Positions 44,377 through 54,560 of a stretch of 64,000 bases of DNA are shown in pieces. How positions within the stretch are numbered: the stretch's first letter is position 1; every line of letters starts with the position of its first letter. A program made the translations under genes and the position numbers. Under the pieces are notes generated by a model, which did no database searches, was not told where the DNA came from, and was given only the letters and a program-made list of their open reading frames with translations. Source of the stretch: Saccopteryx bilineata. Taxonomy: Eukaryota; Chordata; Mammalia; Chiroptera; Emballonuridae. Location of the stretch: contig NC_089490.1 in NCBI RefSeq assembly GCF_036850765.1, positions 106,262,574 to 106,326,573 on the forward strand, given 5' to 3'.

Positions 44377-46330
44377 CTAGCCGTACCTGGCCACGCGTTG
44401 CTGTGGCTCAGTCAGGTTAAATGGAAAAGAAAGAAAAGAGAAAGTGCATGTTTCTAATATGTTTAATTTCACAATGCTTGTGGGTATACAATATTTTTCA
44501 TTGTTCACTGTCTGTGCAGATATAGAGATTGTCTGGTTTGCCGACTCTAGGACACACAATATATAATTGTCCATGTGAGAAGCAATCCGTGTCTAGATCT
44601 AAACCGCACAATTCTAAAGATTGGCCTTGAGCTTTGTTGATGGTGATTGCAAACGCCAATCGAATTGGGAACTGCAATCTCTTAAGCTGAAATGGCATAT
44701 ACGTTGGAATCATAGGAATGAGGACATCTTCACCTTTGAAAGGTCCTGTCAAGATTGTTGCTTCTACAACATTGCTCATTAATTTTTTTATTGCAAGCCA
44801 TGTGCCATTGCAAAGCTTTGACTGTTGATATTTCGCAACATGATAATTGGCACGCCGATTTTCAATTGCAGTATGTGCGGTGGCATCCCTGGCAGATCGA
44901 GTGAATTCAAGAATTCTGTTGGATAATTAACTGCTTCATCTGCTCCCACAACAGTGTTGACGGACTTGTATTTGACTGCCTCGCTTTGAATGTTGGACTG
45001 AATAATATTGTTAAGTTCATAGACGTCTTTGTTCTTGGCCGCAAGAATAGCTCGTTCACTCAGCTAATCGTGATTCTTATAATTGGGAAATACTTTTTCA
45101 ACCAATTTTTCTTTTGATGTCACTAAATTGCAGAAGTTATGAGGCCTGAGGTCAGATCAACTGGCACCTTTCCGTTCCCAATTTCCAGCAACTGATGTGA
45201 GAATATCTCAGCTGATCGATTGTTTTGCAGCTGGACATGCATATTTGTAGTTAATTTTAACGTCTTTTCGTGTTGCCACAAAATAGAGTATTTCAGGTAA
45301 GCATTTATTTCATCCACTGGTGTCGATTGAGGAATTACAGGTAATGTTTGCCTGAAATCTCCTGCAAGCATTATTAATGTGTTCCCAAATGGTCTGATGT
45401 TTCCACACAAATCTTGCAATGATCGATCAAGAGCCTCTAGAGATTTTTTGTGCGCCATTGTGCATTCATCCCAAACAAGAAGTTTGCATTTTTGCAATAC
45501 TTTTCCCATGCTGGATGCTTCGGAAATGTTGCACGTGGGAAGTTTTAATGAATTGCAAGTTCAATGGCAATTTCAAAGTGGAATGAGCAGTTCTTCCACC
45601 TGGTAGCAATGTCGCAGCTATTCCGGATGACGCAAGAGCTAAGGTTATGTCATTTTGGGATCGAATTGCTGCCAGAATCAATCTAATTAGGAACATTTAA
45701 CCAGTTCCTCTTGGTGCATCTAAGAAGAAGATCTCTCCAACCCCGTTATTGACAGTTTGCATTATTTGATCATAAATGCCTTTTTGCTCAAGCATTAGCT
45801 TAGGAATATTTCATTGCACATACAACAAAAGATCACCCGTGTTGTAATTTTGTTCACGATGCAATTCTACGTCGAACAAAGCAGCAGCAGATCGATTCAG
45901 TGATGGCATTCCCAATTGATTGAGAACTTTGTTCACGATTTCTAAGCACAAATCTTCAATCATTATCAATGCTTCATTGTAGATTTCTGCTGTGAAATCC
46001 ATGTTTATATTTGAATTTTCCTTGCGTATTTGATGGAAAATATCTTCAGCCATATGCGATTTATATTTCTCCCATAACATTGAAATGAAATCATAAAATA
46101 TTTAGTATAGCATGTGTTGCTTTTACGTCCAACAGATGGCGCTGTTTTTCAAAAAAAGCATGTTTTTATCTGTCACAGGTGTGACATCTATATAATAATA
46201 GGTATATAAAAACATAAAAAAATATGTATTCTAATGCAACATTGTGTCAAAATTTCAAAGCAATCAGTGAAGAACTTTTGGAGATTTAAGATTTTGAACA
46301 AACGAACATTTACATTTTTATTTATACAGA
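44377..46330 (-). mobile_element. Helitron with both termini (1954 bp)
   Basis: On the minus strand it starts TCTGTATAAATAAAAATGTA (46330 downwards) and ends GCGTGGCCAGGTACGGCTAG at 44377. The flanks are A before TC and T after CTAG, as rule for Helitron insertion. A CCACAGCAACGCGTGG hairpin precedes the 3' end. The interior keeps helicase pieces but no HUH nuclease, so it depends on another element for movement. It lies in an ALDH1L2 intron in the same orientation as the gene. Confidence 0.9.
44498..46080 (-). pseudogene. Helitron Pif1-like helicase remnant
   Basis: Consecutive frames read as Pif1-type helicase. 46080-45811 is the region before the helicase core. 45790-45466 has a damaged Walker A (FLDAPRGTG) and ALASSGIAATLLPGGRTAHS. 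45509-45123 has Walker B WDECTM and LAGDFRQTLPVIP. 44779-44498 has the C-terminal FPIRLAFAITINKAQG motif. Stops and frameshifts separate them. The N-terminal Rep part is absent, the reverse of the copy at 1-1200. Confidence 0.88.
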
Positions 46331-46662
46331 TTATACTTCAACTTCTGATTGTCTAGAAAGATCTCATTACAGATGATCTGTGTGATTCAGGAGTTAAATT
46401 CTACATATTACATTTGGTTGTTAGATCTCTTAAATGTCCTTTAATCTAGAACATTCCCTCCTTATCCCTGCCTCTTATTGTTCATGCCATTGATGTGTTA
46501 AACAGACTGAGTCACTCGTTCTATCCTGTGGAATATCTTGCACATTCGATTTGTCATTGCTTCCTTGGGTTGATATTTAATTTGTTTTTTTGTCCCCTGT
46601 ATCTCATAAATAGAAAATTTGACCTAAAGATGTGATTAGATTCACATTAAAAGTTTTGACAA

Positions 46663-47070
46663 GGCCCTGGCCAGTTGGCTCAGCGGTAGAGCGTCGGCCT
46701 GGCGTGCGGGGGACCCGGGTTCGATTCCCGGCCAGGGCACATAGGAGAAGCGCCCATTTGCTTCTCCACCCCCGCCCTCTCCTTCCTCTCTGTCTCTCTC
46801 TTCCCCTCCTGCAGCCAAGGCTCCACTGGAGCAAAGATGGCCCGGGCGCTGGGGATGGCTCCTTGGCCTCTGCCCCAGGCGCTAGAGTGGCTCTGGTCGC
46901 GGCAGAGCGACGCCCCGGAGGGGCAGAGCATCTCCCCCTGGTGGGCAGAGCGTCGCCCCTGGTGGGCATGCCGGGTGGATCCCGGTCAGGCGCATGTGGG
47001 AGTCTGTCTGACTGTCTCTCCCCGTTTCCAGCTTAAGAAAAAAAAAATACAAAAAAATAAATAAATAAAT
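46663..47070 (+). repeat. SINE-A, CpG-rich young copy
   Basis: The least diverged SINE-A in the window, rich in intact CpG. TSD AAAAGTTTTGACAA / AAAAGTTTTGGCAA at 46649-46662 and 47071-47084. It includes a duplicated CCCCTGGTGGGC unit (about 46936-46970). Confidence 0.93.
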
Positions 47071-47307
47071 AAAAGTTTTGGCAAAAACACTTTACAGGTA
47101 ATGCTGTGTGTTACCCATTGCATCCCATAGGAGACACACCATATCCAGTTGTCCTGCTCTCACTGATGCTAAGACTGACCAGTGGTTCCAAGTGGTGACA
47201 GACAGACCTCGCCATTATAAAATTGTGTTTTTCTCCCTCTGATTGCAAGCCATCTTACACGTGATATTTTGGTATCTTACAAATACCCAGGTCCCCATCA
47301 ACCTTTT

Positions 47308-47693
47308 TTTTTTTTTTTTCTGAAGCTGGAAACGGGGAGAGACAGTCAGACAGACTCCTGCATGCGCCCGACCGGGATCCACCCGGCACGCCCACCAGGG
47401 GCGACGCTCTGCCCACCAGGGGGCGATGCTCTGTGCCTCCGGGGCGTCGCTCTGCTGTGACCAGAGCCACTCTAGCGCCTGGGGCAGAGGCCAAGGAGCC
47501 ATCCCCAGCGCCCGGGCCATCTTTGCTCCAATGGAGCCTCGGCTGTGGGAGGGGAAGAGAGAGACAGAGAGGAAGGAGGGGGGCAGGGTGGAGAAGCAAA
47601 TGGGCGCTTCTCCTATGTGCCCTGGCCGGGAATCGAACCTGGGTCCCCCGCACGCCAGGCTGACGCTCTACCGCTGAGCCAACCGGCCAGGGC
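47308..47693 (-). repeat. SINE-A, inverted partner
   Basis: Minus-strand young copy with the exact 15-bp duplication CCCCATCAACCTTTT at 47293-47307 and 47694-47708. It shares the duplicated CACCAGGGG unit with the copy at 46663. Confidence 0.93.
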
Positions 47694-48229
47694 CCCCATC
47701 AACCTTTTATCTAATAAATTTAGCTTCCCTAATGATGATGGCCTGAATCAATTATTCCATTTAATTAAGGAGTGCAAGTTGGTTATTCTTCTATTCTATC
47801 ACTTTTTTCTACAATAATTAGGAAGGATTCTTCTGAAAAAACAAAAAAAGTATCCTTTGTTAGCCGCTCAGTGATCCAGAAATTTAGTTCATATAGGAAA
47901 TACAAGATAAATATTGATTTTTCCCCCTTCTAATTACCAATTTCAGAGTCAAGTATTGGTCCACAATCTACCTACAGGAGTAAAAAAATGAGTTTTTTGC
48001 AGTTGTTTTTCTTTTTCTCCTTGTGGGTACCATGACAGCAAGCCAGTCACATATTTTAGTAAGAGGTACTGCTCTAGACAAGAGGCATGAATCCTTCCTG
48101 GGCTACGCTGGTTAAGATTAAATCTCACAGCGTCAGGAAGAAAGATCCGCAGCTCCTGAGTAACACAGTTATCCACTATCCTTGTTTCCCCTCCAGTGAA
48201 GGCCCTGTCCTATGTCCTTTATTACTGAA

Positions 48230-48822
48230 CTAGAAAGCCCGGCGGTCATATGAAATGATCGCTATTCTAGATATTATAAATTGTAATTAAAATGATTTGT
48301 GCAAAGGTGTCTGCTAATTCAAACTGAATTACCCAGGGCAGGCCGCGAGGACGCCCCTTTGCTTAGTGCCCCACGGGGTTTCCCCCTTCTACTTGCTTAA
48401 TTGCTTAAAGTAGAGTGCAATGAAGGAAACCACTGGCGGTACATTTCTTAAGAGCCACCGCTAGCTCAATAAATAAAGGTGATTTAAATATGTTTTAATC
48501 CTTTTTGCGTTTCGGTCAGCATTACTCTGTCGTTTTTTTGCATTTCTCTCCTGCCTTTGTTCAAGGGACTCATTTTGTCGAGACAGGCTTTTTTGTCTTG
48601 CATCTGAGGCAAGCCTTGTTTCTCTATGCTCATCAGTCTCATTTTGCCGAGAAAGACGCATTTGCTCTGCGACTGAAGCAAGCCTTGTCTTTCTCTGCTC
48701 AGTGGTTTCTTTTTGTCGAGAAAGCCTTTTTTTGTGCAGCTTTAGCTCCTTTTCTGTCCTCTTCAGTGCTGTATTTTCTAGGAGGCATTCTTAAAAGAAA
48801 TTACGTTAAGACGTAGTTTTTA
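48230..48822 (-). mobile_element. Second-family Helitron fragment
   Basis: The minus-strand 3' end is CCGCCGGGCTTTCTAG at 48230, followed by T. The 5' part begins with CATAAAAACTACGTCTTAAC and a short reading frame. The two are joined by a large internal deletion. Its 5' side is cut off by an LTR that starts at 48823. The 3' end differs from the other two Helitrons, so it is another family. Confidence 0.75.
48461..48792 (-). pseudogene. Helitron N-terminal repeat region
   Basis: From ATG near 48792 the minus strand reads MPPRKYSTEE, then after a frame disturbance tandem units such as RLSRQNETDEHRETRLASDA and SLSRQNESLEQRQERNAKKR. Arg/Glu-rich repeats of this type stand at the N-terminus of many Helitron replicases. 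The nuclease and helicase are missing. Confidence 0.75.
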
Positions 48823-49115
48823 TGTAAAACAGATGATTGCCAATGCAAACAAATGTTCACCTTCCCCCTGACACGCTCAATTTGCATTCAGCCTTAAATT
48901 GTTTCAAAAGCAGATGATTGCCAATGCAAACAAATGTTCACCTTCCCCCTGACCCGCTCAATTTGCATTTAGCCATGGCAACTTCACCCCATTGGCTAGT
49001 ACAGTTACGCAAGCAACCAATAAGCTATCGGCGACAAACAGACACTTAAGCCGCATATAATAAAGATTTTCACAGCCTAGTAAAGCAAGGTGTCCTCGTT
49101 TCATCCCATTTTACA
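48823..49115 (+). mobile_element. Solo-type LTR with primer-site remnant
   Basis: A 293-bp LTR with 7-base inverted ends TGTAAAA and TTTTACA. It holds two copies of an about 65-base tandem block (from 48830 and 48911, period 81), like U3 enhancer repeats. A CCAAT box (AACCAATAAG near 49016), a TATA-like CATATAA and AATAAA at 49059 follow in the proper order. The bases after it, TTGGGGGCTCGG, match the start of a tRNA-Pro primer-binding site as used by gammaretrovirus-like ERVs. No viral genes remain. Confidence 0.7.
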
Positions 49116-49244
49116 TTGGGGGCTCGGGAAAATTGTGTTCTTCACGGTGCCAGCAGCTTAGAAGAGCCAAGCAGGATCTAGAAATTAATTCCCCTGACTT
49201 CTGAGGCAAACTGGTGTTGCTGTAAAAACCGTAACCATCTAGTC

Positions 49245-49404
49245 CAGAGGTCTCAAACTCGCGGCCCACGGGCCGCATGCGGCCCACCCACCAATTTTGT
49301 GCGGCTCGCAGACTGGCCCGCAGATTAATCCACGAAGTTTGATTAGTCTGCGGGCCGCACAAAATTGGTGGGCGGGCCGCACGGCCGCGAGTTTGAGACC
49401 TCTG
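49245..49404. mobile_element. Palindromic hAT MITE (160 bp)
   Basis: The ends CAGAGGTCTCAAACTCG and CGAGTTTGAGACCTCTG are perfect inverted repeats, and most of the interior (GGGCCGCA, CAAAATTGGTGG) is also mirrored, so the strand can fold into one long hairpin. An exact 8-bp duplication ATCTAGTC at 49237-49244 and 49405-49412 marks hAT insertion. It lies 56 bases from the ALDH1L2 splice donor at 49460. Confidence 0.88.
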
Positions 49405-49460
49405 ATCTAGTCCCACTGAAGAAGCCAGGCGCCCCTTATACCTCAGGAGGGTCTTCTTAC

Positions 49461-49626
49461 CTGGCCTTGCAACTTGTCTTCCCCCATACACCAGCGTGGC
49501 CCCTTCTTTCACTCCAGTTTCACAGTATTGCAGAAGCTTTTCCAGATGGGCCTTATGATTTTGGGGCCCATGATCAGTAGATCTGTCCAGCGGATCACCT
49601 ATTTTCATCTTTTTAATTTCTTCCAC
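49461..49626 (-). CDS. ALDH1L2: ALDH1L2 coding exon
   Basis: A 166-nt exon reading [40 protein letters not shown] and [15 protein letters not shown]. The donor is GTAAGA at 49460 and the acceptor ACATACAG. Confidence 0.96.
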
Positions 49627-49689
49627 CTGTATGTCACCCAGTTCACAAAATACAACTGACTGTTAATAACATTAATGGATACCCTTGAC

Positions 49690-49905
49690 TGAGCTTCTAG
49701 CATGCGGTCAGTGTCATATTAAACTCATAAAAGATGTGTTGTCATTTAGTCTTCAAAATAGCACTAGAGTTGGCTTTGTGTTATTTCCATGTTACAGATG
49801 AAGAAATGGAAGCTTAGAGAGGTTGAGGGACTTGCCCAAGGACACACAACCACTAAATGTTGTGCTTTTCCTGATTGGAAAGCCTAAGCTCTTAACCACT
49901 GATTT
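49690..49905 (+). repeat. MIR
   Basis: TTACAGATGAAGAAATGGAA, GCTTAGAGAGGTTGAGGGAC and TTGCCCAAGGACACACAAC form a clear MIR core. Confidence 0.85.
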
Positions 49906-51054
49906 CTAAAGGAGCACAGGTACATAAAAATGATCCTGAATTAATCTATTAAAATAGTAAATCTGATGCTCTGGAATTTCTGTTAACACAGCGTACTAAC
50001 ACTCTTTGTGACAAAAAAACAAACAAACAAAAAAAACCCACAGCCAAAATGGCCACATCGTTATCTTTTTCTCTCTCCAAATGTGTCTGACTGCCCTTGT
50101 GAAATTCTCACGGCATGGCCATGCCAGAAGAATTGCTAGAATGTTCTTTACTGAACAATGTTTATCACTGATGTGTCTTTGTAATCACTTCTTGTGCACC
50201 TCAGTTATCTTAATCTATTTCTGCACTCTTTTAATGTTAAGTCCAATTCTAGTAAGAAGAAAGAATGGGAGGAATCGTGACCCCACAGGCCCATGAATTT
50301 AAATTGAGGCCTGACAATAATCCCTTAGTAAGTGTGAAAAAAAAAACACCTGTTGAATGAATAAGTGAATAAATGAATGAATATAAATCGCATGTGTAAA
50401 AATGTGTGTGCTGATGGACTGATAGAGGAAATCCTTGACATTTCTAGTCTCAGTATTTAAAATTTCAACAAGTTATAGTTGTAAAAACCCAATGACAAGA
50501 GGTACTGTAACTATTTTATTGAGGCACAAAATTGAATTACTGGGATATTTAGGTGGCAGCCGCTGCCCACCGTCTGCCTCTCTGTCTGACTTCCTTGTTT
50601 TCTACTCGCAGAAAGAAAGACTGTTTGCCTCTTGGGGATGGGGTGGGGGAATTGGCTCTGAAGAAAAAAAAAGCTGGGTGATTGTTTTTCAAATATAAAC
50701 AAATGCATGATTACTACTACCATCGTAATGATATGATGTAGTATAATTTAGTGTTTAGTCTTCAGTCACAGAATTCATCTTAGTCGTTCTATAAATGGCT
50801 TTTAGTCCCATATTTATAGAATCCTGACCAATCTATAGTGGGCATCTGTCTATCTATCTATCTATCAAGTATCTCTCTTAGTGGAGAAAATGATATCTGC
50901 CTTGTTAACTGTGACTTGAGGATTTGTAAGGATCTAGCAGTATATCCCTCAGAGTCAATTTAGGGCTTTATAAAAACATCAAGTGTCAAGGATTTAATGT
51001 ACTATAGATGCAGAGCAAGGCATATGTAATAACAGCTTGTAACAGTATGTTTTT
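49906..51054. other. ALDH1L2 intron, no gene seen
   Basis: Non-coding, with short A-rich and GAAT-type simple stretches and a (CTAT)n run at 50848-50868. Confidence 0.45.
50848..50868. repeat. (CTAT)n microsatellite
   Basis: About five CTAT units. Confidence 0.9.
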
Positions 51055-51350
51055 TTATACAGACCTATAACTTTTTACTATGAAAAATTATAAACACATA
51101 TAAAAGTAGACAAATAATATAATAAAATTCCATGTACCCATCACCCAACTTCAACAATTACCAGTTCATAGCCAATTTATTCCACCACTCACTTCCTCCC
51201 CTCCTGGGGAGTAGGAGGGAAGTGAAGTCTAGACATTATATAATTGAACCTATAAATATGTCCAAAAGTAGCTCTAAAAGATAAGGACTGTGTTGTGTGG
51301 TTTTTCTTTCAATATACAACCACAGTATGATTATCACACCTAAAAATTCA
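51055..51350 (+). repeat. Ancient LINE-like 3' fragment
   Basis: CATGTACCCATCACCCAACT, TTCAACAATTACCAGTTCAT and CTCTAAAAGATAAGGACTG are text of an old L1-type 3' UTR. The family is uncertain. Confidence 0.5.
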
Positions 51351-51426
51351 CTAAATCTCTGAAGTACTTTTCAAGTTTCAGCAATTTCTGTTCGACTCAT
51401 GGAGCCAAGGTAAAAAGGCACCTTAC

Positions 51427-51525
51427 CACTCTCGTCACAAAGTCATCGTGGATGGATTCCTCCACAAACAGCCGTCCCGCTGCAATACAGTTCTCTCCTT
51501 TGTTGAAAAATACTGCTCCCATGCC
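51427..51525 (-). CDS. ALDH1L2: ALDH1L2 exon with catalytic Cys
   Basis: A 99-nt exon reading [20 protein letters not shown] followed by [13 protein letters not shown]. The Cys in GENC is the ALDH nucleophile that forms the thio-acyl intermediate with the formyl-derived group. Both ends fall on codon borders. Confidence 0.97.
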
Positions 51526-52428
<903 letters not shown>

Positions 52429-52668
52429 TTAGTCTCTCCCTCTCTCTCTCTGTCTCTGTCTCTCCCTCCCCACCATAAACTACCACTTGGCATGGAAAAC
52501 ATAACTGAGCCTCAGAAATATTCAGAACCTTACACAAAGACAAAACATGAGTGGTGGAATGAATGGGGATAACTGTTAAAGCTAGGTGGCAAGCACGTGG
52601 GAGTGCATGAAGCTATTCTGCGTGCTTTGCATATATTAGAAAGTTTCCATCATAAAAAGTTTTGTATT

Positions 52669-52681
52669 AAATTCTGTGGTA
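52669..52681 (+). repeat. 5' target-site duplication of the L1
   Basis: AAATTCTGTGGTA, repeated exactly at 58680-58692. The insertion point reads TT before AAA, the preferred L1 endonuclease site. Confidence 0.93.
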
Positions 52682-53598
52682 TTGGAGAGAAGATGGCAGC
52701 AGAGTAGGCGGATGCACAGACACCCAGCTCTCAACACCAAACTGGAATACAAATCAATTTAGAAAAAATCAGCATGAAAAACCAACACTGAACTGCAAGA
52801 ACAGCTCTCAAAAACCAAGGAGCAAAGAGGAAGCCACAATAATCCTGGTAAGGAGTGCCTGAATCTCCTCTGCTTACAGGAAGGGAAGGAGGGGGGTGAG
52901 GCTGAGAGCCCAGAGAGGATTTCACAGAGGAAAAAGAGCAGAAACTACTGCTCACAGCCACTTACCTGGCGACCAGGGAGCAAGGTGGGTTGAAAAGACC
53001 AGCTTATCTCCCAAGTGGAAAAGACAGGGAGAGGGACAGACTGTGAGGGGCTAAGGTATGCAAGAAACAAAATAAAAAAGCTGACTCATTCGTGCTGGAG
53101 GCGGCCATAGCTGGGGGAGGGACTGAACCTTTCACAAAACAGAGCTGAAGTGCTTCCAGATCAGAGATCTCCGGACATCTATCCAGCTCCAATCAGCACA
53201 ACAAGACACAGCTGAAAACAAGAAGTGGGGAGGAGGGGCAGTAACTCAGGTCTCCATGGAGATCTGAGATACACCTCCCCCTACTGAAGCTGAGAGAAAA
53301 AACCCTGCCCCCAGTGAGATTAGTTGGAGGAAGAGACCTTCAGCGTCTCAGGTTACACCCACAGCATTCCTGGATACAGTTTCAAGGAAGCCCCCTGCTG
53401 AGATCAGTTAACAAGACTATCACCTGTTAAGAAAACAAACAAATCAAGACTTCAAAGCTGCCCAAATCCGAAAGTGGATTACAAATAATAGCTGATACCA
53501 ACCCACGAAGACCTAAAAATAACACAACTGAAAACTGGAGGCAGACAACACCAAGCCTAGACTCAATCAACTCTACAAATAAAAAAAAAAAGAAGAAG
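52682..53598 (+). promoter_or_regulatory. L1 5' UTR / internal promoter
   Basis: Non-coding leader of about 0.9 kb before ORF1. L1 5' UTRs carry an internal RNA polymerase II promoter (family knowledge). The start GGAGAGAAGATGGC resembles the YY1-type CAAGATGGC site near the start of many L1s. Confidence 0.7.
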
Positions 53599-54492
53599 AT
53601 GAGAAAACAAAGGAGTGCAATCCAAATGAAACCACAAGAGACACTTTCGAGAGATGAACTGAGTGATATGGAAATAATCAAACTTCCAGATGCAGAGTTC
53701 AAAATAATGATTGTAAGGATGCTTAGGGATCTTAGAACAACAATGGAGGGGGAGTTTGAAAACCTAAATAAAGAAATAGCAAGTATAAAAAAGAATCAGT
53801 TGGAGACGACAAATACAATATCAGAAATAAAGACCACAATGGAAGGAATTAAAAACAGGATAGATAGAGCAGAGGATCGAATCAGCGAGTTAGAAGACAA
53901 CTGGAATGAAGGCATGAAAGCAGAGAAGAAAAGAGAAAAAAGACTCAAAAAGTCAGAGGAAACTCTTAGAGAGCTCTGTGACAACATGAAGAGAAACAAC
54001 ATCCACATCATAGGGGTTCCTGAAGAAGAAGAAAAAGAACAAGGGATAGAGACTTTGTTCAATCATATCATAGCTGAAAACTTCCCTAAATTAATGCAAG
54101 AGAAACTCTCACAAATCCAAGAAGCACAGAGGACTCCATTAAAGAGAAACCCAAAGAAACCTACACCAAGACACATCATAATTAAAATACCAAAGCTAAG
54201 CGATAAAGAGAAAATATTAAAAGCTGCAAGAGAAAAAAAAGTTATCACCTACAAAGGAGCCCCCATAAGGATGACATCTGACTTCTCAACAGAAACACTT
54301 GAGGCCAGAAGGGAATGGCAAGAAATATTCAAAGTAATGCAGAACAAGAACCTACAACCAAGACTACTTTATCCAGCAAGGCTATCGTTTAAAATTGAAG
54401 GAGAAATAAAAAGCTTCCCAGACAAAAAACAACTCAAGGAATTCATTACAACCAAACCAATGCTGCAGGAAATATTAAGGGGCCTGGTGTAA
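53599..54492 (+). CDS. L1 ORF1 protein
   Basis: A 297-residue RNA-binding protein that coats L1 RNA and acts as a nucleic-acid chaperone in the cytoplasmic L1 particle. Residues about 45-130 form a coiled coil (EFENLNKEIASIKKNQLETT, RIDRAEDRISELEDNWN), which makes ORF1p a trimer. The RRM follows, with RNNIHIIGVPE at about 134-144 (numbered from the ATG at 53599). The C-terminal domain holds TPRHIIIKIPKLSDKEKILK and the PARLSFKIEGE motif. An in-frame stop ends it at 54492. The length is slightly below the 338 residues of the human protein, mainly at the N-terminus. Confidence 0.95.
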   Translation: MRKQRSAIQMKPQETLSRDELSDMEIIKLPDAEFKIMIVRMLRDLRTTMEGEFENLNKEIASIKKNQLETTNTISEIKTTMEGIKNRIDRAEDRISELEDNWNEGMKAEKKREKRLKKSEETLRELCDNMKRNNIHIIGVPEEEEKEQGIETLFNHIIAENFPKLMQEKLSQIQEAQRTPLKRNPKKPTPRHIIIKIPKLSDKEKILKAAREKKVITYKGAPIRMTSDFSTETLEARREWQEIFKVMQNKNLQPRLLYPARLSFKIEGEIKSFPDKKQLKEFITTKPMLQEILRGLV

Positions 54493-54560
54493 ACAGATAA
54501 AGTGGGAAAAGAATACAGAAAAAAAAAAAAAGAAAAAGGAATACACCTTTAAAGAAGAAA

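Larger units (their letters stand above)
43957..49460 (-). other. ALDH1L2: ALDH1L2 intron with Helitrons and LTR
   Basis: A 5.5-kb intron that is mostly transposon, listed separately. 44100-44376 resembles an old L1 or DNA-repeat end. 46331-46648 and 47709-48229 hold nothing I recognise. Confidence 0.85.

Noticed and set aside
48230..49066. A Helitron spanning 48230-49066 with TC end at 49066
   Set aside because: The A-TC and CTAG-T context fits, but 48823-49115 has matched LTR ends, a tandem enhancer-like block, poly(A) signal and primer-site start, which explain that part better.
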